Part shown: positions 1-4,199 of the stretch, one piece after another | Layout of the letters: each line of letters starts with the position of its first letter | Position numbering within the stretch: position 1 is the first letter of the stretch | DNA from: Bacillota bacterium | GTDB lineage: Bacteria > Bacillota > UBA994 | Reading direction: 5' to 3' | Length of the DNA: 6,519 bases | Assembly: GCA_018725275.1 (NCBI GenBank) | Contig: QLUC01000091.1 | Span: forward strand, 1 to 6,519 | Made by a program: the position numbers and the translations under genes | Notes under the pieces: generated by a model | The model's database searches: none | The model's input: only the letters and a program-made list of their open reading frames with translations | Told to the model about the DNA's origin: nothing

Positions 1-73
1 AAAGCAACCTGTTTACGGTCCAGATGGTGACCGGTATACAGGCGGCATGGACGTAGCGACAAAAGGGTGCGTA
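1..73. other. Unresolved upstream edge, possibly 3' end of a preceding gene
   Basis: No gene can be assigned. On the + strand one frame is open from base 3 to a TAG at 54-56 (ending ...GIQAAWT), 17 bases before the hairpin at 74-94; this is the arrangement expected for the last codons of an upstream gene followed by its terminator. A second frame is open from base 2 to a TGA at 125-127, but that would put the hairpin inside the gene and the stop on the next promoter. Neither tail matches a family I recognise, so this is only a note that an upstream + strand gene may end here. Confidence 0.25.
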
Positions 74-102
74 GCGGCAGGGCAGACCTGCCGCTTTAAT
101 AT
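74..102 (+). terminator. Probable rho-independent terminator of an upstream gene
   Basis: A perfect 8-bp GC-rich stem (GCGGCAGG at 74-81 with CCTGCCGC at 87-94) encloses the 5-base loop GCAGA and is followed by TTTAATATT. The stem is strong, but the T tract is short and interrupted, so termination may be incomplete. It lies just before the promoter at 124-152, which fits a boundary between transcription units. Confidence 0.6.
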
Positions 103-123
103 TATCAAACTATCATTTAGCAT

Positions 124-152
124 TTGACAAGTTTACCTGCATGTATTACAGT
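124..152 (+). promoter_or_regulatory. Sigma-A-type promoter for the DUF2089 gene
   Basis: A perfect -35 (TTGACA, 124-129) is separated by 17 bases from a -10-like TACAGT (147-152, 4/6 match). Transcription would start near 159, giving a leader of about 33 bases before the ATG at 192. The -10 is overlapped by the short palindrome TGTA-T-TACA (142-150), which could be an operator. The ECF sigma-W hallmark (TGAAAC...CGTA) that drives the B. subtilis yvl operon is not seen here. Confidence 0.7.
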
Positions 153-191
153 TGTCGTAGAACAAAATGTAATTGCGGAGGATGATCTACC

Positions 192-575
192 ATGCGTAAG
201 CAGGCTCCCGGGCTGTGCCCTGTATGTGGCGAAAAATTTCATGTGGCCAAGCTTGACTGTCATCGGTGTAAAAGCAGCCTGAGCGGAGACTTTGAGCCCT
301 GCCGTTTTTGTGCGCTGACCAATGAGCACAAAAGCTTTCTCGAAGTATTTATTAAGAGTCGCGGCAATATCAAGGACGTGGAGCGCGAACTCGGCATCTC
401 TTACCCCACGGTGCGTAGCCGTCTCGACAATGTCTTGGTCGCCTTAGGCTTTAGGGTTGACCCCACCGATGAGCGAGCCGAACTGCCCCAAAAGCGCAAA
501 GATATCCTCGAGTCTCTCTCGCGGGGCGAACTCTCGGCCGATGAAGCCGTGAAGCTCCTGCGCTCGCTGAGCTAG
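192..575 (+). CDS. DUF2089-family zinc-ribbon/HTH protein with C-terminal SHOCT-like hairpin
   Basis: Protein of 127 aa, probably a cytoplasmic DNA-binding regulator. Residues 9-40 hold three cysteine pairs (CPVC 9-12, CHRC 23-26, CRFC 37-40), a zinc-ribbon layout. Residues 46-86 (EHKSFLEVFIKSRGNIKDVE, then a GISYPTVRSRLDNVL segment) are the typical DUF2089 helix-turn-helix, resembling a sigma-factor region 4 or RWP-type recognition fold. Residues 102-127 form a short helical hairpin (ILESLSRGELSADEAVKLL) of the SHOCT-like type found at DUF2089 C-termini. The start is supported by GGAGG at 177-181, ten bases upstream. The next gene begins 4 bases after its stop, so the two are probably co-translated. 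In this family the target is generally unknown. Autoregulation, or control of the downstream PspC/YvlD genes, is inferred only from position. Family assignment is confident; function is not. Confidence 0.9.
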   Translation: MRKQAPGLCPVCGEKFHVAKLDCHRCKSSLSGDFEPCRFCALTNEHKSFLEVFIKSRGNIKDVERELGISYPTVRSRLDNVLVALGFRVDPTDERAELPQKRKDILESLSRGELSADEAVKLLRSLS

Positions 576-579
576 TACC

Positions 580-888
580 ATGCGCCTGCCTAATTTTTTC
601 TTGCTGTGCACTGTGCGCTTCCCCGGGCGGTGGCTCCCCCTCATCATCCCCTTGCCCATATTCTTGGTCGACGAGCTCCTTGACTCCCTCGGCAGCCTCC
701 TGTGGTTAGTCCCCTTACCGCGGGGCCTCAAACAGAGGGGACGTGTCTTTTTGTTTTCAGCCGCGACCCTGCCCCTGGCTTTGCAAACCGCACAGAGGGC
801 CTGGCACAAGATCAGGATGTCGGGTTCATACACCTTGCTCGAAGTGCGATCGCGGCGGGGAATTCATGTCTTGATTAAATTAATTTAA
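580..888 (+). CDS. Small hydrophobic protein, divergent relative of the SHOCT-partner beta domain
   Basis: Unrecognised 102-aa protein. I consider it real because it starts 4 bases after the DUF2089 stop, fills the space to the next promoter region and has an organised sequence. Residues 18-47 form a Pro-rich hydrophobic stretch (LPLIIPLPIFLVDELLDSLG core) with acidic residues at 31, 32 and 35, more like an amphipathic or membrane-associated helix than a plain TM segment. Residues 84-101 (YTLLEVRSRRGIHVLIKL) look like a closing beta hairpin. Both blocks resemble the C-terminal domain of the neighbouring 117-aa protein (LPIALLD at 61-67, VLEV..VEITV at 102-116). No strong Shine-Dalgarno precedes ATG 580, so translation is probably coupled to the upstream gene; GTG 613 is an in-frame alternative without a better site. 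The Arg/Pro-rich middle (45-55) has no counterpart in the neighbour. Possible role: membrane-proximal partner of the DUF2089 protein (inference). Confidence 0.65.
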   Translation: MRLPNFFLLCTVRFPGRWLPLIIPLPIFLVDELLDSLGSLLWLVPLPRGLKQRGRVFLFSAATLPLALQTAQRAWHKIRMSGSYTLLEVRSRRGIHVLIKLI

Positions 889-947
889 GTATACGCTCAG
901 TATTATTAAGTTTATTAAAGTGAAGATAAAAATATTCAAGTCACTAC
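889..947 (+). promoter_or_regulatory. AT-rich upstream region (possible UP element) before the second promoter
   Basis: This stretch contrasts sharply with the GC-rich genes on both sides. It includes a tandem near-repeat, TTATTAAGT (903-911) followed by TTATTAAAGT (912-921), and A/T runs reaching to about ten bases before the -35 at 948. Such AT-rich sequence can act as an UP element for RNA polymerase alpha subunits. No terminator is visible after the 102-aa gene, so read-through from the first promoter is possible. Confidence 0.4.
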
Positions 948-976
948 TTGACGCGCGTAAATCTGGCTGATACAAT
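948..976 (+). promoter_or_regulatory. Sigma-A promoter for the SHOCT-like/PspC/YvlD genes
   Basis: TTGACG (948-953) and TACAAT (971-976) each match 5/6 of consensus and are separated by exactly 17 bases. The predicted start is near 983, giving a leader of about 46-50 bases. This promoter would let the SHOCT-like, PspC and YvlD genes be transcribed separately from the DUF2089 gene. Confidence 0.8.
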
Positions 977-987
977 GTCCCTAACGA

Positions 988-1015
988 CACAATAAGGCGA
1001 TGTCTTAATATTGTG
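988..1015 (+). promoter_or_regulatory. Inverted repeat in the leader, abutting the ribosome binding site
   Basis: CACAATA (988-994) and TATTGTG (1009-1015) are perfect reverse complements separated by 14 bases. They begin about 5 bases after the predicted transcription start and end directly against the Shine-Dalgarno (1016-1024). The repeat could be an operator just downstream of the start, or an RNA hairpin next to the ribosome binding site. There is no T tract, so it is not an intrinsic terminator. Confidence 0.45.
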
Positions 1016-1024
1016 AAAGGGGAG
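1016..1024 (+). promoter_or_regulatory. Shine-Dalgarno that favours the second of two tandem ATGs
   Basis: AAAGGGGAG lies 4 bases before ATG 1029 and 7 bases before ATG 1032. The second ATG has the better spacing. The choice changes the product only by one N-terminal Met. Confidence 0.6.
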
Positions 1025-1028
1025 TTTA

Positions 1029-1382
1029 ATGATGGAGAGCGAAAAGTTCCAAATCCTGAAGTTGGTGCAGGAGGGCAAGGTCAGTGCAGAGGAGGGAGCC
1101 AGGCTTTTGCAAGCGGTTGAGCAGCGCTGCGCCGATGGCAGTACTTCAACCCCAGCTAAGTGGTTGCGGATGCGCGTACAGACGGACGGAAACCTGGTAA
1201 GCATCAATTTGCCCATCGCGCTGCTGGATGTGGCCGTCAGCATGGGGCTGAAGTTCATCCCCAAAGATGAGTTGCCAGAAATAGATATTCCCGCCTTGTT
1301 AACGGCCATCAAGCAGGGAGCTACCGGCAAGGTGCTTGAGGTGGTCGCCGAGGAGGCCACGGTTGAAATCACGGTTGAGTAG
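1029..1382 (+). CDS. SHOCT-like hairpin protein with beta-rich C-terminal domain (YvlB-context small protein)
   Basis: Protein of 117 aa (116 if ATG 1032 is used). Residues 6-30 (ILKLVQEGKVSAEEGARLL core) form the SHOCT-like helical hairpin known from DUF2089 C-termini and from YvlB-type proteins. It aligns without gaps to residues 102-126 of the DUF2089 protein in this window, with 8 of 25 identical by eye. A Ser/Thr linker (37-43) leads to a second domain (44-117) with short strands around a conserved-looking LPIALLDVAV helix (61-70), an acidic turn (79-88) and a final hairpin (102-116). There is no signal peptide or TM segment, so it is predicted to be cytoplasmic and possibly membrane-associated. 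It is followed by the PspC and YvlD genes, as YvlB is in B. subtilis, but it lacks the large DUF4097 domain of YvlB. A sensor or adaptor role in envelope stress is inferred from context; the biochemical function is unknown. Confidence 0.85.
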   Translation: MMESEKFQILKLVQEGKVSAEEGARLLQAVEQRCADGSTSTPAKWLRMRVQTDGNLVSINLPIALLDVAVSMGLKFIPKDELPEIDIPALLTAIKQGATGKVLEVVAEEATVEITVE

Positions 1383-1395
1383 CAGGGAACAACCG

Positions 1396-1424
1396 TCGTC
1401 ATCGTGGACGAATGGTGCTATAAT
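1396..1424 (+). promoter_or_regulatory. Internal extended -10 promoter before the PspC gene
   Basis: A perfect TATAAT (1419-1424) is preceded by TGC (1416-1418), giving an extended -10. A 4/6 -35-like TCGTCA (1396-1401) sits 17 bases upstream. The predicted start near 1431 leaves about 20 bases of leader, with the Shine-Dalgarno inside it. It lies in the 69-base gap after the SHOCT-like gene and could give extra expression of the PspC-YvlD pair. Confidence 0.6.
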
Positions 1425-1437
1425 GGAATAAAGCACT

Positions 1438-1443
1438 GGGAGG
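1438..1443 (+). promoter_or_regulatory. Shine-Dalgarno fixing the PspC start at ATG 1452
   Basis: GGGAGG sits 8 bases upstream of ATG 1452. The reading frame is open back to GTG 1404, but that longer form has no ribosome binding site and would run through the TATAAT box, so the short start is preferred. Confidence 0.8.
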
Positions 1444-1451
1444 CGATTGTT

Positions 1452-1646
1452 ATGGAAAAGCGCTTGTATCGGTCACGTTCTAGTCGCATGTTAGGTGGCG
1501 TGTGTGGGGGCATTGCCGAGTATGCCAATGCCGACCCGACCATCATCCGGTTGTTGGTATTGCTAATGGTTCTGGCTATGGGCAGTGGGCTCCTCTTCTA
1601 TATTGCGGCCTGGGTTATCATGCCCGAGGGGCCCCAGAGTGCGTAA
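1452..1646 (+). CDS. PspC-domain membrane protein (YvlC-like)
   Basis: Small 64-aa protein that is almost entirely one PspC domain. A basic N-terminus (KRLYRSRSSR, 3-12) precedes the family hallmark GGVCGGIAEYANADPTIIRL (15-34), and a hydrophobic helix (about 34-57) ends in the typical AAWVIMPEGP. PspC proteins are inner-membrane components of the phage-shock response. In Proteobacteria PspC works with PspA/PspB; in Bacillota short PspC proteins such as YvlC occur without those partners. Its gene follows the SHOCT-like gene and overlaps the start of the YvlD gene by 8 bases, matching the yvlC-yvlD order in B. subtilis. Likely role: sensing or stabilising the membrane under envelope stress. 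No pspA is in the window. Family assignment is very secure; its exact partner is not. Confidence 0.93.
   Translation: MEKRLYRSRSSRMLGGVCGGIAEYANADPTIIRLLVLLMVLAMGSGLLFYIAAWVIMPEGPQSA
1626..1631 (+). promoter_or_regulatory. Shine-Dalgarno for the GTG start of the YvlD-like gene
   Basis: GAGGGG lies inside the end of the PspC gene, 7 bases before GTG 1639. This site sets the start of the YvlD-like protein and implies translational coupling to PspC. Confidence 0.75.
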
Positions 1647-1995
1647 GCCTTTTCTCCTGAAAGTTGCGCTCAACGCCCTAGGACTGTGGATCGTGGCCGA
1701 GTTCCTGGTGGCGGGCATTCGGGTGGAGAACATGGTGGTGTTGCTCCTAGCCGCCCTGGTCCTAGGGCTGGTCAATGCCACGGTGCGGCCCATTGTCGTC
1801 ATTTTGTCCCTACCTTTAAATGTGTTGACTTTGGGGCTTTTGACCTTGGTAATCAACGGCGCGATGCTCTCGCTGGTCGCTTTGGTCGTTCCCGGCTTCT
1901 TTATCGCCTCGTTTTGGACGGCCGTGTGGGGGTCAATATTACTCAGTTTGATTAGCTTCCTGCTCGACACCTTCCTGCGGGAGCGCAGTTACTAG
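1639..1995 (+). CDS. YvlD / phage holin family 4-like four-TM membrane protein
   Basis: Integral membrane protein of 118 aa with a GTG start. Four hydrophobic helices are visible at about 5-25, 33-56, 60-83 and 88-112. Between helices 2 and 3 lies the family signature NATVRPIVVILSLPLNVLTL (46-65), followed by VINGAM (71-76) and VPGF (84-87), typical of the Phage_holin_4_2/Mycobact_memb family that includes B. subtilis YvlD. Despite the holin name, chromosomal members are not lytic as far as is known; YvlD belongs to an envelope-stress operon. The start is placed at GTG 1639 because it has a GAGGGG site 7 bases upstream and begins directly with the basic VRKPF segment; a longer GTG 1585 form would add a non-homologous tail inside the PspC gene. 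The 8-base overlap with PspC suggests coupled, stoichiometric synthesis. An intrinsic terminator follows 13 bases after the stop. Confidence 0.92.
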   Translation: MRKPFLLKVALNALGLWIVAEFLVAGIRVENMVVLLLAALVLGLVNATVRPIVVILSLPLNVLTLGLLTLVINGAMLSLVALVVPGFFIASFWTAVWGSILLSLISFLLDTFLRERSY

Positions 1996-2008
1996 CGATA
2001 ATTCTTTC

Positions 2009-2031
2009 ATTGGCCGCAGGCCAATTTTTTT
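2009..2031 (+). terminator. Rho-independent terminator after the YvlD-like gene
   Basis: A 7-bp stem (ATTGGCC 2009-2015 with GGCCAAT 2019-2025) closes a GCA loop and is followed by an unbroken run of seven T (2025-2031). It starts 13 bases after the YvlD stop, separating the envelope-stress cluster from the exporter operon. Confidence 0.9.
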
Positions 2032-2046
2032 ATGCTTATCTTTAGT

Positions 2047-2075
2047 TTGCCGGAGTATATTTTATGTTGTATAAT
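2047..2075 (+). promoter_or_regulatory. Sigma-A promoter of the AbrB-ABC exporter operon
   Basis: TTGCCG (2047-2052, 4/6 match) is followed after 17 bases by a perfect TATAAT (2070-2075). The predicted start is near 2082, giving an untranslated leader of about 77 bases before the AbrB-family gene. It lies 16 bases after the terminator of the previous unit. Confidence 0.85.
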
Positions 2076-2080
2076 AGATC

Positions 2081-2095
2081 ATGTAAATCATACAT
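2081..2095 (+). promoter_or_regulatory. Inverted repeat over the transcription start, candidate operator
   Basis: ATGTA (2081-2085) and TACAT (2091-2095) are reverse complements around a 5-base centre (AATCA), placed on the predicted start site. ATCAT also occurs twice, 9 bases apart (2078-2082 and 2087-2091). AbrB-family proteins bind AT-rich DNA with loosely defined sites, so autoregulation by the first gene of the operon is a reasonable inference. Confidence 0.45.
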
Positions 2096-2105
2096 TCAAA
2101 ATTGT

Positions 2106-2138
2106 CCCTCGGTGCTTGATGAGTGGGCCACCAGAGGG
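2106..2138 (+). promoter_or_regulatory. 5' leader hairpin before the AbrB-family gene
   Basis: CCCTCGGTG (2106-2114) can pair with CACC-A-GAGGG (2129-2138): nine base pairs with one bulged A and a 14-base loop. The stem ends 8 bases before the GAGG ribosome binding site (2147-2150). No T tract follows, so it is not a terminator. It may tune RNA stability or translation. Confidence 0.4.
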
Positions 2139-2158
2139 CAGAGAGCGAGGTAGATGAG

Positions 2159-2413
2159 ATGCCAAAGTGGAGCAAGAATACGTTTTTTGGGGCGGCGACA
2201 GTAGGAGAACGCGGGCAAATTGTCATTCCGGCCGAGGCTCGCAAAGAGCAGAACATCGAATTTGGCGATAAGGTCATGGTTTTTGCCCATGGGCGGGGCC
2301 TGCTCGTGCTCAAGGCCGAGACGGTTACCGAGTTGCTTTCCGAAACTTTGTCCCAAGCTACCACGCTCGAGGAGCTGCTCAAGCAAGCCGCCAAGGACGA
2401 GGAGCAAGGCTAG
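2159..2413 (+). CDS. AbrB/MazE/SpoVT-family transcriptional regulator
   Basis: Protein of 84 aa. Residues 9-52 (ATVGERGQIVIPAEARKEQN, then FGDKVMVF and GLLVLKAE) form the swapped-hairpin AbrB DNA-binding domain; the GERGQIVIPAEAR segment is diagnostic. A helical tail rich in Leu and Glu (55-81) probably mediates oligomerisation. The start is ATG 2159, with GAGG at 2147-2150 eight bases upstream; a longer frame back to GTG 2123 has no ribosome binding site and would run through the leader hairpin. Thirteen bases separate its stop from the first exporter gene, so the three genes are very likely one operon. AbrB-type regulators placed directly before a pair of half-ABC exporters are a recurrent arrangement in Bacillota. 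Inferred role: local repressor or modulator of the operon, possibly acting at 2081-2095. The effector, if any, is unknown. Confidence 0.92.
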   Translation: MPKWSKNTFFGAATVGERGQIVIPAEARKEQNIEFGDKVMVFAHGRGLLVLKAETVTELLSETLSQATTLEELLKQAAKDEEQG

Positions 2414-2426
2414 GGAGGGATAAAGT

Positions 2427-4199
2427 ATGGGCATAATCCGCCGTCTGGTGGTCCAAGTAAGGCCTTACTATGGGCGCATAGCTTGGTCGGTGGCGATGAT
2501 GTTTGTCGGCACCGCCTTAGTAGCCGTACAGCCAATGCTCATTCAGCAGGCTGTCGACCGCGTCTTTCAGGGGGGCGAGTGGGCGCTCTTATTCCCTATT
2601 GCCTTGGCCATTGTCCTCGCCACCGTAGTTAGGGCGGCGATCAACTACTATGAGCGCATTTCCATGGAATGGGTGGCACAACGCACCATTTACGATTTGC
2701 GCAATGCCGTTTACCGGCATCTGCAGACGATGTCTTTTAGTTTTTATGATAAGGCCGAGACGGGTCAGCTCATGTCGCGCGCGACTGCGGATGTCGAGAC
2801 CTTGCGCCGCTTCTTGAGCTTTGGCGTGTTGCGCTTAGTTGGCAGCACCTTGACCTTGGTGGTGGTTATGGTCCTCTTATTCTCCATGAACTGGCGGTTA
2901 ACTCTGGTCTCTCTCGCGACCATGCCGGTGCTTATCGGTGCCGTGTGGCATTTTGCCACACGGGTGCGGCCGCGCTACCGCCTCATCCAGGAGCAGCTAG
3001 GTGATATAACCAATGTATTGCAGGAAGCGATCTCCGGCGTGCGGGTGGTGCGCGCCTATGCGCAAGAGGAGAGGGAGATAGAGCGTTTCCGCCGGGAAAA
3101 CCAGCGCTACCTTGACCTAAACATTGCGGCAGTGCGTTTGTGGGCCTTCTACTTCCCGCTCATGGCCCTGCTCGGCGGATTAGGAAGCACCGTGATTCTT
3201 TGGTACGGGGGGTCGCAAGTGGTGCGCGGTGAGTTGACCATAGGTCAGATGGTCGCCTTTCAAACCTTGCTCATGCAACTTATCATGCCCATCCGCATGA
3301 TTGGTTGGCTGGTCAATATGGCTACCCAAGCCTCAGCGGCCGGGCAAAGGGTCTATGAGGTGCTTGATACTGCCCCTGAGGTCAAAGAAAAGCCCGGGGC
3401 CAAGGTCCTGCAACGAGTTAAGGGGCATGTGCGCTTTGAGGACGTTAACTTTAGCTATGACGGGAAGACAGAGGTCCTCGAGGGACTATCGCTTGATGTC
3501 CCGGCCGGACAGACGGTGGCCCTGCTGGGTGCGACCGGCTCCGGGAAAAGCTCCATCATCAACTTGATCCCGCGTTTTTATGATGTGACTGCCGGCCGAG
3601 TGACCGTGGATGGCCTGGATATTAGGGATGTCACTCTGCAAAGCCTGCGGGCCAATATTGGTATTGTCCTGCAGGAGACCTTTCTTTTTTCAGCGAGCCT
3701 GAAGGACAATATCGCCTACGGTCAGAGTTATGCCAAGGAGGCGGACATTATTGCGGCCGCCAAGGCCGCCCGCATTCATGAGTTTATTGTCAGCCTGCCG
3801 GCAGGGTATGATACCGCGGTTGGTGAGCGCGGGGTGGGGCTCTCGGGGGGGCAAAAGCAACGAGTCGCCATTGCCCGCGCTTTGCTCATGAACCCCCGTA
3901 TCCTGATCTTAGACGAGGCGACTTCCAGTGTGGATACTCAGACAGAGCATCTCATCCAGCAGGCTTTGCATGTTCTCATGCAGAACCGCACAACCTTTGT
4001 GGTCGCCCAAAGACTCTCCACAATCAAGAGAGCCGACCAGATTATTGTCCTTAAAGACGGTCGGGTGATTCAGCGCGGCAGGCATGAGGAACTACTCCTT
4101 ACAGATGGCGTGTACCAGGAAATTTATAATCTGCAGTTTCGCTCGCAAGAGGACGGTATTGGCATAGGGGGGGAAAGGCCATGCGCGGAGGGACGGTAG
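2427..4199 (+). CDS. Half-ABC exporter (TMD-NBD), subunit with switch Gln in place of His
   Basis: Type IV exporter half-transporter of 590 aa. The membrane domain has six TM helices (about 17-40, 52-72, 133-154, 157-178, 237-260, 273-297) with a family-typical coupling region, SFSFYDKAETGQLMSR (103-118). The nucleotide-binding domain holds the A-loop Tyr344, Walker A GATGSGKSS (368-376), Q-loop Gln416, X-loop VGERG (465-469), canonical signature LSGGQ (472-476), Walker B ILILDE (492-497) with catalytic Glu497 present, and D-loop SSVD (500-503). The switch His is replaced by Gln528 (VVAQRLST). The start is set by GGGAGGG seven bases before ATG 2427. The 3' end overlaps the next exporter gene by 19 bases, and a G7 run lies at 4167-4173. 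It most likely pairs with the next protein as a heterodimer. Substrate cannot be read from sequence: drugs, lipids or peptides are all possible for this family. A homodimer is less likely given the asymmetry. Confidence 0.95.
   Translation: MGIIRRLVVQVRPYYGRIAWSVAMMFVGTALVAVQPMLIQQAVDRVFQGGEWALLFPIALAIVLATVVRAAINYYERISMEWVAQRTIYDLRNAVYRHLQTMSFSFYDKAETGQLMSRATADVETLRRFLSFGVLRLVGSTLTLVVVMVLLFSMNWRLTLVSLATMPVLIGAVWHFATRVRPRYRLIQEQLGDITNVLQEAISGVRVVRAYAQEEREIERFRRENQRYLDLNIAAVRLWAFYFPLMALLGGLGSTVILWYGGSQVVRGELTIGQMVAFQTLLMQLIMPIRMIGWLVNMATQASAAGQRVYEVLDTAPEVKEKPGAKVLQRVKGHVRFEDVNFSYDGKTEVLEGLSLDVPAGQTVALLGATGSGKSSIINLIPRFYDVTAGRVTVDGLDIRDVTLQSLRANIGIVLQETFLFSASLKDNIAYGQSYAKEADIIAAAKAARIHEFIVSLPAGYDTAVGERGVGLSGGQKQRVAIARALLMNPRILILDEATSSVDTQTEHLIQQALHVLMQNRTTFVVAQRLSTIKRADQIIVLKDGRVIQRGRHEELLLTDGVYQEIYNLQFRSQEDGIGIGGERPCAEGR

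Noticed and set aside
124..165. Possible sigma-W (ECF) promoter before the DUF2089 gene
   Set aside because: A CGTA is present at 156-159 but no TGAAAC-like element lies 16-17 bases upstream, while a good sigma-A promoter fits the same place.
444..833. 129-codon open frame on the - strand across the DUF2089 and 102-aa genes
   Set aside because: It is antisense to a clear DUF2089 gene, rich in Arg/Lys and without motif structure; typical mirror frame of GC-rich coding DNA.
1563..1970. 135-codon open frame on the - strand opposite YvlD
   Set aside because: Opposite a well-defined four-TM family; Ser/Thr/Arg-rich mirror of hydrophobic codons.
1639..1995. Phage holin or prophage remnant, suggested by the family name
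   Set aside because: The context is a PspC-type envelope cluster, and chromosomal YvlD relatives share this fold; there are no other phage genes.
142..2095. Shared operator between the first promoter (TGTA-T-TACA, 142-150) and the exporter promoter (ATGTA-N5-TACAT, 2081-2095)
   Set aside because: The half-sites look alike, but the spacers differ (1 versus 5 bases) and the half-sites are only 4-5 bp of AT-rich DNA, so chance similarity is likely.
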